Assembly: GCF_030700285.1 (NCBI RefSeq)
Contig: NZ_JAUYZJ010000002.1
Location: 62,001-126,000, forward strand
Source of the DNA: Methylobacterium sp. NEAU K
GTDB lineage: Bacteria; Pseudomonadota; Alphaproteobacteria; Rhizobiales; Beijerinckiaceae
Direction: 5' to 3'
Length of the DNA stretch: 64,000 bases
Translations under genes and position numbers: made by a program
The notes under the pieces: generated by a model
Told to the model about the DNA's origin: nothing
The model's input: the letters and a program-made list of their open reading frames with translations, nothing else
Databases searched by the model: none
Shown: positions 43,269 to 52,695 of the stretch, piece by piece
Layout: each line of letters begins with the position of its first letter
Numbering within the stretch: the first letter of the stretch is position 1

Positions 43269-44036
43269 CTAAAGCCCCGAGACCAGGTGGCCGCCATCGA
43301 CCGCGACGACACTGCCGGTCATGTACGAGCCGGCCTCCGAGGCGAGCAGCAGGAGCGGCCCGTCCAACTCCGACGCCTCGCCGAGCCGCCGCTGCGGCAC
43401 GCGCTTGATCAGCGCCCTGCCCGGCTCCGACTCGAAGAACGCGTCGTTGAGTTCGGTCTTGATGTAGCCGGGGGCCAGGGCGTTCACCCGGATCCCGTGG
43501 CGCGCCCATTCCAGCGCAAGGCTCTTGGTGAGCTGCACCACGCCGGCCTTCGAGGCGGCGTAGGGGGCGAGGCCGCCGGTGACCCGCAGCCCGAGGATAG
43601 ACGCGATGTTGACGATGCTGCCGCCCGATCCGTCCCGGACCATGCGTCGTGCGGTCGCCTGCGCGACGAGCCAGACGCCCTTGAGATTCGTGTCCAGGAC
43701 CGAGTCCCACTCGGCCTCATCGAGGTCGAGGGCCGGCTTCGTCGCGGTGACGCCGGCATTGTTGACGAGCACCGCCACCGGGCCGAAGCGCGCCTCGGCA
43801 GCGTCGAGTGCCGACTCGACGCTCGCGGAATCGGTCACGTCCATGACGACCGCGTGAGCCTCACCGCCATCCCGCTCGACGCGGGCGACCGTTTCGGCGA
43901 GCGCCTCGGCGCGGCGCGCAGCCAGGGACAGGCGCGCGCCGGCGCGCGCGAGCGTACCGGCGAAGTGACGGCCGAGGCCGCTCGAGGCGCCCGTCACCAA
44001 GACGTGCCGGCCGGTGAGATCGAACAGGTCGGCCAT
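43269..44036 (-). CDS. SDR family oxidoreductase, lvaD-like
   Basis: 255 residues. Classical short-chain dehydrogenase: cofactor motif TGASSGLGRHFAG near residue 15, NNAG in strand 4, catalytic Ser in IASILG and YAASKAGVVQL with Tyr and Lys. The basic residue after strand 2 (AARRAEAL) suggests NADP or NAD without certainty. One base separates it from the thiolase gene upstream and three from the kinase gene downstream, so all are co-translated. By context it should oxidise a 3-hydroxyacyl-CoA before thiolysis, as LvaD does in the levulinate pathway. Confidence 0.88.
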   Translation of the reverse strand: MADLFDLTGRHVLVTGASSGLGRHFAGTLARAGARLSLAARRAEALAETVARVERDGGEAHAVVMDVTDSASVESALDAAEARFGPVAVLVNNAGVTATKPALDLDEAEWDSVLDTNLKGVWLVAQATARRMVRDGSGGSIVNIASILGLRVTGGLAPYAASKAGVVQLTKSLALEWARHGIRVNALAPGYIKTELNDAFFESEPGRALIKRVPQRRLGEASELDGPLLLLASEAGSYMTGSVVAVDGGHLVSGL

Positions 44037-44037
44037 C

Positions 44038-45216
44038 TCAGTGCAGCCGCTCGATAGCCATGGCGATACCCTGGCCGCCGCCGATGCACATGGTCACGAG
44101 ACCGTACCGGCCGCCGGTTCGGGCCAGCTCGTAGACCGCCTTCACGGTGATGATCGCGCCGGTGGCGCCGATCGGGTGCCCGAGCGCGATGGCGCCGCCG
44201 TTCGGGTTGACCTTGCCGGGATCGAGGTCGAGCGCGCGGGAGACTGCGCAGGCCTGGGCCGCGAAAGCCTCGTTCGATTCGATCACGTCGAAGTCGGAGG
44301 CGCGCAGGCCGGTACGCTCGAGCAGGCGCTGCACCGCCGGCCGCGGCCCCATGCCCATCTCGGACGGGTCGACGCCCGCGTGGGCGTAGCCAACGATGCG
44401 GGCCAGCGGCCGCGACCCGTCACGCTCCGCCCTGGCGGCACTGGCGAGCACGAGAGCCGCAGCACCGTCATTGAGGCCCGACGCGTTGCCGGCCGTGACG
44501 CTGCCGGTTTTGGAGAAGGCCGGGCGCAGCTTGGCGAGGTCTTCGGCGCTCGTCGGCTTTGGGTGCTCATCGGTGTCGAACGCCACCGTCTCACGCTTGC
44601 GCTGAACCTCGATGGCCAGGATCTGCTCGCGGAACCGGCCCTCGCGGATCGCCCGGGCGGCCCGCGCCTGGCTCTCCGCCGCGAAGGCATCCTGCGCCTC
44701 CCGGGATACGGCATAGCGCTCGGCCACGTTCTCGGCGGTGATGCCCATGTGGCCGTTGCCGAACGGGTCGCTCAGCACGCCGACCATGTAGTCGACCAGG
44801 GCGACATCACCCATGCGCTGGCCGGTGCGTCCGGCCTTCAGGAGGTGCGGCGACCGGCTCATGCTCTCCGCGCCGCCGGCAACCGCGATCTCCGCGTCGC
44901 CCAGCATGATCGCCTGCGCGGCGGAGACGATCGCCTGCAATCCGCTGCCGCACAGGCGGTTGACCGTGAGCGCCGGGACTTCCTTGGGCACGCCGCCTTC
45001 CATCGCGGCGACGCGGGCCATGTAGGCGTCGCGCGGCTCGGTGGGGATGACATGGCCGAACACCACGTGCCCGACAGCCTCGGGCGCCGTCCCGGACCGT
45101 TTCAGAGCCTCGGCGACGCAGCGCGCCGCCAATTCCGAGGGCGGGACCGCCGCGAGCGCACCGCCGAAAGTGCCGATCGCGGTGCGCACCGCGCCTGTGA
45201 TTACGACATCCGTCAT
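44038..45216 (-). CDS. Acetyl-CoA C-acyltransferase (thiolase)
   Basis: 392 residues, the length of degradative thiolases. The acyl nucleophile is Cys89 in [15 protein letters not shown]; the base motifs are [15 protein letters not shown] and the second Cys in [10 protein letters not shown]. The nearest type is PhaA/BktB, acting on short or branched 3-ketoacyl-CoA. It lies in the same operon as the SDR and the kinase. In the P. putida lva operon no thiolase is included, so this is an added last step of chain cleavage, if the pathway is the same (inference). Confidence 0.93.
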   Translation of the reverse strand: MTDVVITGAVRTAIGTFGGALAAVPPSELAARCVAEALKRSGTAPEAVGHVVFGHVIPTEPRDAYMARVAAMEGGVPKEVPALTVNRLCGSGLQAIVSAAQAIMLGDAEIAVAGGAESMSRSPHLLKAGRTGQRMGDVALVDYMVGVLSDPFGNGHMGITAENVAERYAVSREAQDAFAAESQARAARAIREGRFREQILAIEVQRKRETVAFDTDEHPKPTSAEDLAKLRPAFSKTGSVTAGNASGLNDGAAALVLASAARAERDGSRPLARIVGYAHAGVDPSEMGMGPRPAVQRLLERTGLRASDFDVIESNEAFAAQACAVSRALDLDPGKVNPNGGAIALGHPIGATGAIITVKAVYELARTGGRYGLVTMCIGGGQGIAMAIERLH

Positions 45217-45326
45217 GTTTTCGGGGCTCCTCGCCGCTGCCGGGGTTCGAGGGTCTGTCTACTGCGTAAGGTGCCGGACGCGACACACGGTCCTGCGCGT
45301 CGTGGCCTCATCCCGCGGTGCCGGCC

Positions 45327-45343
45327 GGCTTCGGGACGAAGCC
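45327..45343. repeat. Hairpin between acyl-CoA dehydrogenase and thiolase genes
   Basis: GGCTTC, GGGAC loop, GAAGCC: a perfect 6-bp stem in the 174-nt gap between two genes of the operon. No T run. It may affect mRNA processing or mark a separate promoter for the thiolase; nothing more can be said. Confidence 0.4.
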
Positions 45344-45390
45344 AAGGGCGGGAAACCACCCAGAGCGAAGTCCAACGTCCGAGACCGACG

Positions 45391-46596
45391 TCACGCCCCG
45401 ACATCCCAAGTCCAGAAGGAATCGCCCTCGGCCTCGAGATTGCGGTTGAGCACCATCTTGTGGACCTCGTCGGCTCCGTCCACCAGCCGGGCCTGCCGCG
45501 CGTAGCGGTAGATCCATTCGAGCGGCGTGTCGGTGGAATAGCCCCGTGCTCCGTTGATCTGGATGGCGATGTCGGCGGCCGCGTGAATGAGGTTGGCCAC
45601 GTGCACCTTGGCCATCGAGACCTCCTTGCGGGCGAAGCTGCCCTGGTCCAGCGCCCAGGCGGCCTTCATCACCAGCAGGCGGCCGATCTCGATCCGCATG
45701 GCGAGGTCGCCGAGCATGAGCTGGATGCTCTCGCGGTCGGCGAGCCGGACGCCGAAGCCGTGCCGCTCGGCCGCGTAGGCCCGGGCGATCTCGACGCAGC
45801 GCTTCGACAGGCCGAGCCAGCGCATGCAGTGGGTCAGCCGCGCCGGCCCCAGCCGGATCTGAGTCAGCTTCAGCCCGTCGCCCTCGTTCATCAGGACGTT
45901 CTCGGCCGGGATCTCCAGGCCGTCGAACAGCAGCTCGCAATGGCCGCCATGCTCCTCTGGTCCCATGATCGGGATGCGGCGCAGGATCTCCCAGCCGGGC
46001 TGGTCCTTGTGGAACAGGAAGGCGGTCAGGCCCTTCCGCGCGTCGTCGGAGGTGCGCGCCATCAGGATAAAGTGGGCGGCCTCCTCTGCGCCGGTGATGT
46101 ACCACTTGCGACCGGTGACCACATAGGTGTCGCCACGCCGCTCCGCCCGGGTCTGAATCATGCCCGGATCTGAGCCGCCGCCGGGATGCGGCTCGGTCAT
46201 GGCGAAGGCGGAGCGGACCTCGCCGCGCACGATCGGGGCGAGCCAGCGCTCCTTCTGGGCGGGCGTGGCGACGCGCTCCAGCACCATCATGTTACCGTCG
46301 TCCGGGGCGGCCGAATTGAACACGACCGGCCCGAAGATCGAGCGGTTCATCGCCTCGTAACAGACAGCCATGCCGACCTTGTCGAGGCCGCCGCCGCCAG
46401 TCTCGGGCTTCAACTGGAGGCACCACAGCCCCTCCTCCCGGGCGAGGCCGCGCAACCGGGCGAGCTCCTTCAGGCCGATGTTGCCGTGGCCGTCATAGGC
46501 TGCCGGGTCCGCCTCAAGCGGCAGGATATGCGCATCCACGAAGGCCGTAATCCGCGCGCGGTAATCCTCGACGCGGGGAGAAATCGTGAAATCCAT
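45391..46596 (-). CDS. Acyl-CoA dehydrogenase, lvaC-like
   Basis: 401 residues. FAD-dependent acyl-CoA dehydrogenase of the ACAD11-like group. Motifs: FAMTEPHPGGGSDPGMIQT (FAD and substrate loop), RGDTYVVTGRKWYITGAEEA, and the C-terminal INGARGYSTDTPLEWIYRYA and LVDGADEVHKMVLNRNL. In the ACAD10/11 and LvaC systems this enzyme acts on 4-phosphoacyl-CoA made by the partner kinase and rearranges it toward 3-hydroxyacyl-CoA. It is the first gene of the minus-strand operon; the 360 nt before it should hold the promoter. Confidence 0.92.
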   Translation of the reverse strand: MDFTISPRVEDYRARITAFVDAHILPLEADPAAYDGHGNIGLKELARLRGLAREEGLWCLQLKPETGGGGLDKVGMAVCYEAMNRSIFGPVVFNSAAPDDGNMMVLERVATPAQKERWLAPIVRGEVRSAFAMTEPHPGGGSDPGMIQTRAERRGDTYVVTGRKWYITGAEEAAHFILMARTSDDARKGLTAFLFHKDQPGWEILRRIPIMGPEEHGGHCELLFDGLEIPAENVLMNEGDGLKLTQIRLGPARLTHCMRWLGLSKRCVEIARAYAAERHGFGVRLADRESIQLMLGDLAMRIEIGRLLVMKAAWALDQGSFARKEVSMAKVHVANLIHAAADIAIQINGARGYSTDTPLEWIYRYARQARLVDGADEVHKMVLNRNLEAEGDSFWTWDVGA

Positions 46597-46958
46597 GGTC
46601 GCGGGCTCCGGCAGGTGCCTGTGGACGGTGGGGGACCGGTATCTTTCAGGATGGAAGCGCGTGCTCTGTCACCGTCTGTCCACGATCGAGGGCGGCGGAG
46701 GCAACCGCAAGGTGAAACGAAGTCCCACGGGTGTCTTGCGCCGAGGGCTGTCACACCGGCACGCCCGATGATGCCTCGGGAGCCTCCGCGATCGGCTGGT
46801 CCCGCAGATGGGCGGCTAGGTCGTGATCCCTTGGCTCGGCCGCCGTCCGATCCGCACCCCAACCGAACCCGGTTCCCGTGCGGCGGGGTCCATTGTGACT
46901 GACGTCGCTGAGAGACGGTTTCGGGACCGGCTGTCCCAGGTCAGGCTGCATGGCTCAT
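46597..46958. other. Intergenic region upstream of the acyl-CoA dehydrogenase operon
   Basis: 362 nt between the mutL stop and the dehydrogenase start. No regulator gene is present. The region holds the promoter of the minus-strand operon. I see no clear hexamer pair and no terminator with a T run. Confidence 0.6.
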
Positions 46959-48938
46959 CTACCGGCGGCCGAACAGCCGCTCGATGTCGGAGAGCTTCAG
47001 CTCGATCGAGGTCGGGCGGCCGTGGTTGCACTGGCCGGAATTCGGGGTCGCCTCCATCTCGCGCAGGAGCGCGTTCATCTCCTCCGGCCGCAGGCGCCGC
47101 CCTGCGCGAACCGAACCGTGGCAGCTCATGCGCGAGAGGACCGCGTCGAGGCGCCGGCCGAGCGGGCCGCCCTCGGTGGCGGATCCGCCACCCTCCTCGT
47201 CTCCGCTCGCGTCCAGCGCGTCGAGGATGTCGGTCACGAGATCGCGCATCGAGGCGCCGATCAGGGCGGCCGGCATCTCGCGGACCAGCACGGCGCCACT
47301 GCCGAACGCCTCGATCGTGAGGCCGAGCCGTTCCAGGTCCGGAGCGGCGGCGACGAGCCGCTCGGCTGCGTCCGGGCTCATCTCGACCACGTCCGGGATC
47401 AGCAGGCCTTGCCGGGCGATGCCGCCGCGCGCCCGCTCGGCCTTCATCCGCTCGTAGACAAGGCGCTCGTGCGCGGCGTGCTGGTCGACGATCACGAGGC
47501 CGTCCCGGGTCTGGGCCAGGATGTAGGTCTCGTGGATCTGGGCCCGTGCGGCACCGAGCGGGTGGTCGATCGCGTCCCCCACCTCGGGCGCCGGGCGGAC
47601 ATCCGCCTGCGGAGGCGCGGCGACATCCGACAAGCCCGGCGCCCGCTCGAACACGGCCTGAGCCGCTTCGCCGAAGCCGTCCGGTGCATCGAACGCCTCG
47701 GCCGGCTCCGCGCGGTATCCGGCCGCCTCGGGGGCCGGCCGCCAGTCCTCTGGCCGCCTGTAGCCCGAGGGCGCTGCCACCGAGGGCGTGCCGGCCGGGA
47801 AGTAGCTGGGCCGCGCGGCCGGGAACAGGCTGGGTGCGGCGGCACCGGTATGGGTCGCGAGAGCGGCACCGGCCGGGCGCAGGGCGTCGAGGGTCCGGGC
47901 GGCACCGGTGGTGGCCGAGCGGGCACCGCCCCGGCGCAGGGCGTCGTGGATCGCGCTGACGACGAGTGCTCGGACCAAGCCGGGCTCGCGGAACCGCACC
48001 TCCGTCTTGGCAGGATGCACATTGACGTCGACGAGGCCGGGATCGCACGCGATGGCGAGGCCGAGCACAGGGTGGCGGTCGGAGGCGAGCGTATCGGCAT
48101 AGGCCCCGCGCACCGCGCCGAGCAGCAGCCGGTCGCGCACCGGGCGGCCGTTGACCACGAGGTGGATGTGGCCTGCGGCGCCGCGGTGATATGTCGGCAG
48201 GCCGACATGCCCGACTACTGAGAAGCCCTCGCGGGCGAGCGACACCGGCAGGGCATTGGCGGCAAAATCCGGCCCGAGCACCGCGGTGAGGCGGCGCAGG
48301 TCCGCCTCCGGTCCGGTCTCTGCCGGCAGGATCAGAGGCTGGCCGGAATCGGCCCGGAGGGTGATGCGGATTCCGGGCTGCGCCACGGCGAGCCGCCGCA
48401 GGGTCTCGGCGATGGCGGCGTTCTCCGCCCGGTCGGACTTGAGGAACTTCAGCCGCGCCGGCGTCGCTGCGAACAGCTCGGTCACCTCGATCCGGGTCCC
48501 GCGCTGGGCCGGCGCCGGGCGCACCGGACCCTTAAGGCCGGCCTCGACGGTCAGGCTCGCCCCCGCCTCGGCGCCAGCGGGGCGCGTGACGATCGCCAGC
48601 CGCGATACCGCGCCGATCGAGGGCAGCGCCTCGCCGCGGAAACCCAGGGTGTCGATGGCCGAAAGGTCGCCGCCCGGGAGCTTCGAGGTGGCGTGGCGCT
48701 CCACCGCCAGCGCCAGATCCTCCGCCGTCATGCCGAGGCCGTCGTCGACGACGCGGATCAGCCGGCGGCCGCCGCTTTCGACCACCACGTCGATCGTCCC
48801 GGCCCCGGCATCGATCGCGTTCTCGACAAGCTCCTTCACGGCCGAGGCCGGACGCTCCACCACCTCGCCCGCCGCGATGCGGTCGACGAGGATCGGGTCG
48901 AGGCGGCGGACGGACGGCGCGGGAACGGGTTCGGACAT
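46959..48938 (-). CDS. mutL: DNA mismatch repair protein MutL
   Basis: 659 residues. N-terminal GHKL ATPase: IAAGEVVERPASAVKELVEN, VDDGLGMTAEDLALAVERHA and GFRGEALPSIGAVS. A disordered Pro/Ala-rich linker (about 350-450) leads to the dimerisation and endonuclease domain. The nuclease motif DQHAAHERLVYE is complete (Asp485), with SCHGSVRAG and QCNHGRP near the end, so this MutL nicks DNA itself, as in bacteria without MutH. mutS is not in the window. Confidence 0.96.
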   Translation of the reverse strand: MSEPVPAPSVRRLDPILVDRIAAGEVVERPASAVKELVENAIDAGAGTIDVVVESGGRRLIRVVDDGLGMTAEDLALAVERHATSKLPGGDLSAIDTLGFRGEALPSIGAVSRLAIVTRPAGAEAGASLTVEAGLKGPVRPAPAQRGTRIEVTELFAATPARLKFLKSDRAENAAIAETLRRLAVAQPGIRITLRADSGQPLILPAETGPEADLRRLTAVLGPDFAANALPVSLAREGFSVVGHVGLPTYHRGAAGHIHLVVNGRPVRDRLLLGAVRGAYADTLASDRHPVLGLAIACDPGLVDVNVHPAKTEVRFREPGLVRALVVSAIHDALRRGGARSATTGAARTLDALRPAGAALATHTGAAAPSLFPAARPSYFPAGTPSVAAPSGYRRPEDWRPAPEAAGYRAEPAEAFDAPDGFGEAAQAVFERAPGLSDVAAPPQADVRPAPEVGDAIDHPLGAARAQIHETYILAQTRDGLVIVDQHAAHERLVYERMKAERARGGIARQGLLIPDVVEMSPDAAERLVAAAPDLERLGLTIEAFGSGAVLVREMPAALIGASMRDLVTDILDALDASGDEEGGGSATEGGPLGRRLDAVLSRMSCHGSVRAGRRLRPEEMNALLREMEATPNSGQCNHGRPTSIELKLSDIERLFGRR

Positions 48939-49007
48939 CTGCCGCGACGATAGCCCCTCGCGGACGAGGGTCCAATGGCGCCGGGTGACAGCCGGGCCGC
49001 CCGGCGC

Positions 49008-49367
49008 TCAGGCGCGCCGGGCCGAGGAGCCGCCGAGGGTCACGCGGCCGGTACTCGCGGCGCGAGCACCGTGACTCGGCGCCTTGTAGGGCCGTCGGGA
49101 CAGGTCGTAGAGCGCGTTTCCGACGTTGCCAGCCGCCCGGCGCAGGGTCACGCCTTCGCAGGTCGCGGCCACGCGCACGCCGATCTCGTGGGTGTGACTG
49201 CGGCCGTAGAGCCAGACGGCAAGACGCGCCCGGGTCGACTCCGGGATACCGTCCAGGATGAACGACGCGTCCTCGGCATCGGCCTTGATCAGCCGGCTGA
49301 CGGTCTCCGGCGGGACCGGGCAGTCGAGCGCGGGATCGTCGACGCTGAGCGACCGGGCTTTCGTCAT
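49008..49367 (-). CDS. Conserved hypothetical protein
   Basis: 119 residues, no signal or membrane part. The first 80 residues look folded (PPETVSRLIKADAEDASFIL, RARLAVWLYGRSHTHEIGVR), then comes a basic Ser/Ala/Arg tail (SHGARAASTGRVTLGGSSARRA). I do not recognise a family; HxH and two Cys (DCPVP, ATCEGV) are too sparse to call a metal site. Upstream, TTAA-N7-TCAA at 49412-49426 faintly resembles a CtrA box. It lies alone between mutL and the ABC operon. Confidence 0.7.
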   Translation of the reverse strand: MTKARSLSVDDPALDCPVPPETVSRLIKADAEDASFILDGIPESTRARLAVWLYGRSHTHEIGVRVAATCEGVTLRRAAGNVGNALYDLSRRPYKAPSHGARAASTGRVTLGGSSARRA

Positions 49368-49458
49368 GGCGGAACCTGTCAGCCTGGGAACTGCAGGTTG
49401 CGCCGTCTTGGTTAATGAAGCGTCAACATTCCCGTATGCCGGGCGGCGTCTGGCAGGC

Positions 49459-50445
49459 TCAAAGTGGCTTGCGGATCGTCCTCGCGATCAGCCCGACGAT
49501 GCCCTCGCGGAACAGCAGGACGCAGAGGACGAACACGCAGCCCTGGATGATCGTCACCCAGGCCCCGAACTGCGCCAAGTAGGTCTCCATGGTGACGATA
49601 ACCAGCGCCCCGACGATGGGCCCGAACACCGTTCCCATGCCGCCGACCAGCGTCATCAACACGACCTCACCCGACATCGACCAGTGGACGTCTGTGAGGG
49701 AGGCGAGCTGGAACACGATCGCCTTGGTCGAGCCTGCGAGGCCGGCCAGCGTGGCAGAGAGCACGAACACCGCAAGCTTGTACTGGCTGGCGCGGTAGCC
49801 CAGCGAGATCGCCCGGGGTTCGTTGTCCCGGATGGCCTTCAGCACCTGCCCGAAGGGCGAGTGGATGATGCGGTAGATGAGCAGCATCCCGGCCATGAAG
49901 ACGACGCAGACGACCGCATACATCGCCCGGTCGTCCGCGAGGCTGATGATTCCGAAGAGGTTGCCACGCGGCACCGCCTGGATGCCGTCCTCGCCGCCGG
50001 TGAACTTCGCCTGCAGCGAGAAGAAGAACGCCATCTGCGCAAGCGCGAGGGTGATCATCGAGAAGTAGATGCCCTGGCGCCGGATCGCCAGAGCGCCGAA
50101 AATGAGCCCCAGAAGTGCGGCCGTCGCGGTGCCAGAGAGGATCGCCAGCTCCGGCGTGAAGCCGAGCTTCTTGGCCGTGTAGGCGCAGAGATAGCTCGCC
50201 ATGCCGAAATAGGCGGCGTGCCCGAAGGAGAGCAGGCCGCCGTAGCCGAGCAGCAGGTTGAAGGCGAGCGCGAACAGCGCGAAGCACAGCACCTTCATGA
50301 GGTAGACAGGATAGAGCACCAGCGGCGCCACGATCAGCAGCACCGCGATGCCGACGAAGATCATGCGGTGGAGCGTTTTGTCGTCCCGGCTCGTCGGCAG
50401 AGCGGCGGCGATCGGGGCGGTGTCGATGACGGCGGTGTCGGCCAT
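49459..50445 (-). CDS. livM: Branched-chain amino acid-type ABC transporter permease, LivM
   Basis: 328 residues with about ten membrane helices. The LivM family run LCFALFALAFNLLLGYGGLLSFGHAAYFG is clear (core LLLGYGGLLSFGHAAYFG), as is GIYFSMITLALAQM. It is the last gene of a five-gene importer operon on the minus strand: ATPase, ATPase, binding protein, LivH, LivM. The gap to livH is 23 nt. The substrate could be a branched-chain amino acid, an amide, urea or an aromatic acid; the permease does not tell. Confidence 0.93.
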   Translation of the reverse strand: MADTAVIDTAPIAAALPTSRDDKTLHRMIFVGIAVLLIVAPLVLYPVYLMKVLCFALFALAFNLLLGYGGLLSFGHAAYFGMASYLCAYTAKKLGFTPELAILSGTATAALLGLIFGALAIRRQGIYFSMITLALAQMAFFFSLQAKFTGGEDGIQAVPRGNLFGIISLADDRAMYAVVCVVFMAGMLLIYRIIHSPFGQVLKAIRDNEPRAISLGYRASQYKLAVFVLSATLAGLAGSTKAIVFQLASLTDVHWSMSGEVVLMTLVGGMGTVFGPIVGALVIVTMETYLAQFGAWVTIIQGCVFVLCVLLFREGIVGLIARTIRKPL

Positions 50446-50468
50446 GGGGATCGAGCCTCAGATCGCGG

Positions 50469-51356
50469 TCAGGCCGTCCGGCCGAACAGGCCGGCGGGTT
50501 TGACGAGCAGCACCAGCACCATGATGACGAAGATCACGGTGGCGGATGCTTCCGGATAGAACACCTTGGTCAGACCCTCGACGAGGCCGAGGGCGAAGCC
50601 CGTGATCACCGAGCCGATGATCGAGCCCATGCCGCCGATCACCACCACGGCGAAGACCACGATGATGATGTCGGCGCCCATGTTCGGGTTCACCGAGTAG
50701 ATCGGAGCCGCCAGCACCCCCGCGAAACCCGCCAGCGCCACGCCGAAGCCGTATGTCAGCGTCAGGAACAGGGGCACGTTGACGCCGAAGGCCTGGACCA
50801 GCGTCGGGTTCTCGGTGGCGGCCCGGAGATAGGCGCCGAGCTTGGTCTTCTCGATAACGAGCCAGGTAGCAATGCACACGGTGAGCGAGGCTACCACCAC
50901 CCAGGCCCGGTAGTTCGGCAGGAACATGAACGGCAGGCGCTGGCCGCCCGACAGCTCGGCCGGGATCGCGTAAGGCAGGCCGGAGACGCCGTACTGGTTG
51001 CGGAACAGGCCCTGGATGATGAGCGCGAGCCCAAAGGTCAGGAGAAGCCCGTAGAGGTGGTCGAGCTTGTAGAGCCGCGCAATCAGCACCCGCTCCAGTA
51101 GGATCCCGAAGGCGCCCACCACCAGCGGCGCCAGCCCAAGCGCCCACCAGTAGCCCAGCCCGACATAGGTCAGCAGCATCCACGCCACGAACGCGCCCAT
51201 CATGTAGAGCGCGCCGTGGGCGAAGTTGATGATGTTCAACAGCCCGAAGATGATCGCAAGTCCGAGCGACAGGATCGCGTAGAACGAGCCGTTGATCAGG
51301 CCGAGCAGCAATTGCCCGAACAAAGCCTGGGTCGGCACGCCGAAGATCGTGGTCAT
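50469..51356 (-). CDS. livH: Branched-chain amino acid-type ABC transporter permease, LivH
   Basis: 295 residues with about eight membrane helices. Family pieces: LGLINGSFYAILSLGLAIIF, NIINFAHGALYMMGAF, and VVVIGGMGSIIGSVITGFAL in the C-terminal half. It forms the membrane channel with LivM. It starts 28 nt after the stop of the binding-protein gene, with a GGACGGCC ribosome-binding area. Confidence 0.94.
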   Translation of the reverse strand: MTTIFGVPTQALFGQLLLGLINGSFYAILSLGLAIIFGLLNIINFAHGALYMMGAFVAWMLLTYVGLGYWWALGLAPLVVGAFGILLERVLIARLYKLDHLYGLLLTFGLALIIQGLFRNQYGVSGLPYAIPAELSGGQRLPFMFLPNYRAWVVVASLTVCIATWLVIEKTKLGAYLRAATENPTLVQAFGVNVPLFLTLTYGFGVALAGFAGVLAAPIYSVNPNMGADIIIVVFAVVVIGGMGSIIGSVITGFALGLVEGLTKVFYPEASATVIFVIMVLVLLVKPAGLFGRTA

Positions 51357-51384
51357 GGCCGTCCTCCGTGCCGCACCCGCACCG

Positions 51385-52602
51385 TCAGCCCTTCACGAGG
51401 GGGCACTTGCCCTCGCTCAGCGGCCGGAAGACCTGATCGCCGGGGATCGTCTCGAGTGTCTTGTAGAGGTCCCACTCACCCTTCGACTCGGAGGGCTTCT
51501 TGACCTCGAACAGATACATGTCGTGGATCTTGCGGCCGTCCGCGCGGATCGTGCCCTTGCCGAACAGCGGATCGTCGGTGGGCATCGCCTTCATCTTGGC
51601 GACGGTTGCGGCCCCGTCCGCGGTCGATTTCAGCTCAGCCACCGCCTTCAGATAATGCAACACGTCGGAATAGACGCCGGCATGGTTGGCGGTGGGCTTC
51701 GAGCCGCCCTTCATCTGCTTGGCGAACCGGTCCGAGAAGGCGCGGGTGGCGTCGTTGAGGTCCCAGTAGAACGGCTCGGTCAAGACGAGACCCTGCGCCA
51801 CCTTGGTACCGAGCGAGTGCACGTCCGACGAGAAAACCAGGAGGCCGGCCAGCGCCTGCCCCCCCTCGGTGATGCCGAACTCGCCCGCCTGCTTGATGGA
51901 ATTGATCGTGTCGGTGCCGGCATTGGCCAGCCCGATCACCTTGGCGCCGGACCCCTGGGCCTGGAGCAGGAACGACGAGAAGTCAGAGGTCGGGAACGGT
52001 GTCTTGACCGAGCCGACGACCGTGCCGCCGTTCTTGGTGATCACCGCGCTGGTGTCGCGCTGCAGGGTCTGGCCGAACACGTAGTCGGCGGTGAGGAAGA
52101 ACCAGGTGTTTCCGCCGCGCTTCACCATGGCGCCGCCGGTGCCGTTGGCCAGCGCCACCGTGTCGTACACCCAGTGGATGGTGTTGGGTGTGCATTGCGG
52201 GCCGGTGAGGTCGGCAGTACCGGCACCCGTGTCGATGAAGACCTTGTTCTTCTCCTTGGTGACCTGGCTGATCGCCAGGGCGACCGAGGAGGTGACGCCG
52301 TCCGTGATCATGTCGACGCCATCGCGGTCGTACCATTGCCGGGCGATGCCGGCCCCGACATCGGGCTTGTTCTGGTGGTCGGCCGAGACGATCTCGACCT
52401 TCAGGCCGTGCTCGGCCGGCTTGAAATCCTCCACGGCCAGCCGGGCCGCCACCACCGAACCCTCGCCGCTGATGTCGGAATAGGCGCCGGAGCGGTCGCC
52501 CAGGACGCCGATCTTCACATTCGTCTGCGCGGCCGCGGTGCCCATCATGAGGGCGCCGGCGAGGGCGGCGAGCGACACGGACCCGATGAGACGTCCGAAC
52601 AT
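51385..52602 (-). CDS. ABC transporter substrate-binding protein (branched-chain amino acid-type)
   Basis: 405 residues. A signal peptide MFGRLIGSVSLAALAGALMM, ending TAAAQ near residue 25, shows periplasmic export. The mature part is a Leu/Ile/Val-type periplasmic binding fold: NVKIGVLGDRSGAYSDISGE, DVGAGIARQWYDRDGVDMI, GGNTWFFLTADYVFGQTLQR and the Cys-containing PQCTPNTIHWV. The ATG at 52602 has GGAGGACAGG before it. The group includes homologues annotated for amides, amino acids and unknown substrates, so the ligand cannot be named. The neighbouring lva-like cluster makes a carboxylic acid conceivable. Confidence 0.92.
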   Translation of the reverse strand: MFGRLIGSVSLAALAGALMMGTAAAQTNVKIGVLGDRSGAYSDISGEGSVVAARLAVEDFKPAEHGLKVEIVSADHQNKPDVGAGIARQWYDRDGVDMITDGVTSSVALAISQVTKEKNKVFIDTGAGTADLTGPQCTPNTIHWVYDTVALANGTGGAMVKRGGNTWFFLTADYVFGQTLQRDTSAVITKNGGTVVGSVKTPFPTSDFSSFLLQAQGSGAKVIGLANAGTDTINSIKQAGEFGITEGGQALAGLLVFSSDVHSLGTKVAQGLVLTEPFYWDLNDATRAFSDRFAKQMKGGSKPTANHAGVYSDVLHYLKAVAELKSTADGAATVAKMKAMPTDDPLFGKGTIRADGRKIHDMYLFEVKKPSESKGEWDLYKTLETIPGDQVFRPLSEGKCPLVKG

Positions 52603-52695
52603 AGCGTTCCTGTCCTCCAGCGGCGCAGCGGTACCCCGCCTGCCGAGCATCAACGCGCCGTTTTACCGGCGCTTCAACCGTATTGGTTTCAGGCT

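Noticed and set aside
49387..49413. GGAAC-N18-GGTT on the plus strand
   Set aside because: It resembles an EcfG promoter, but no plus-strand gene follows it; both neighbours are on the minus strand.
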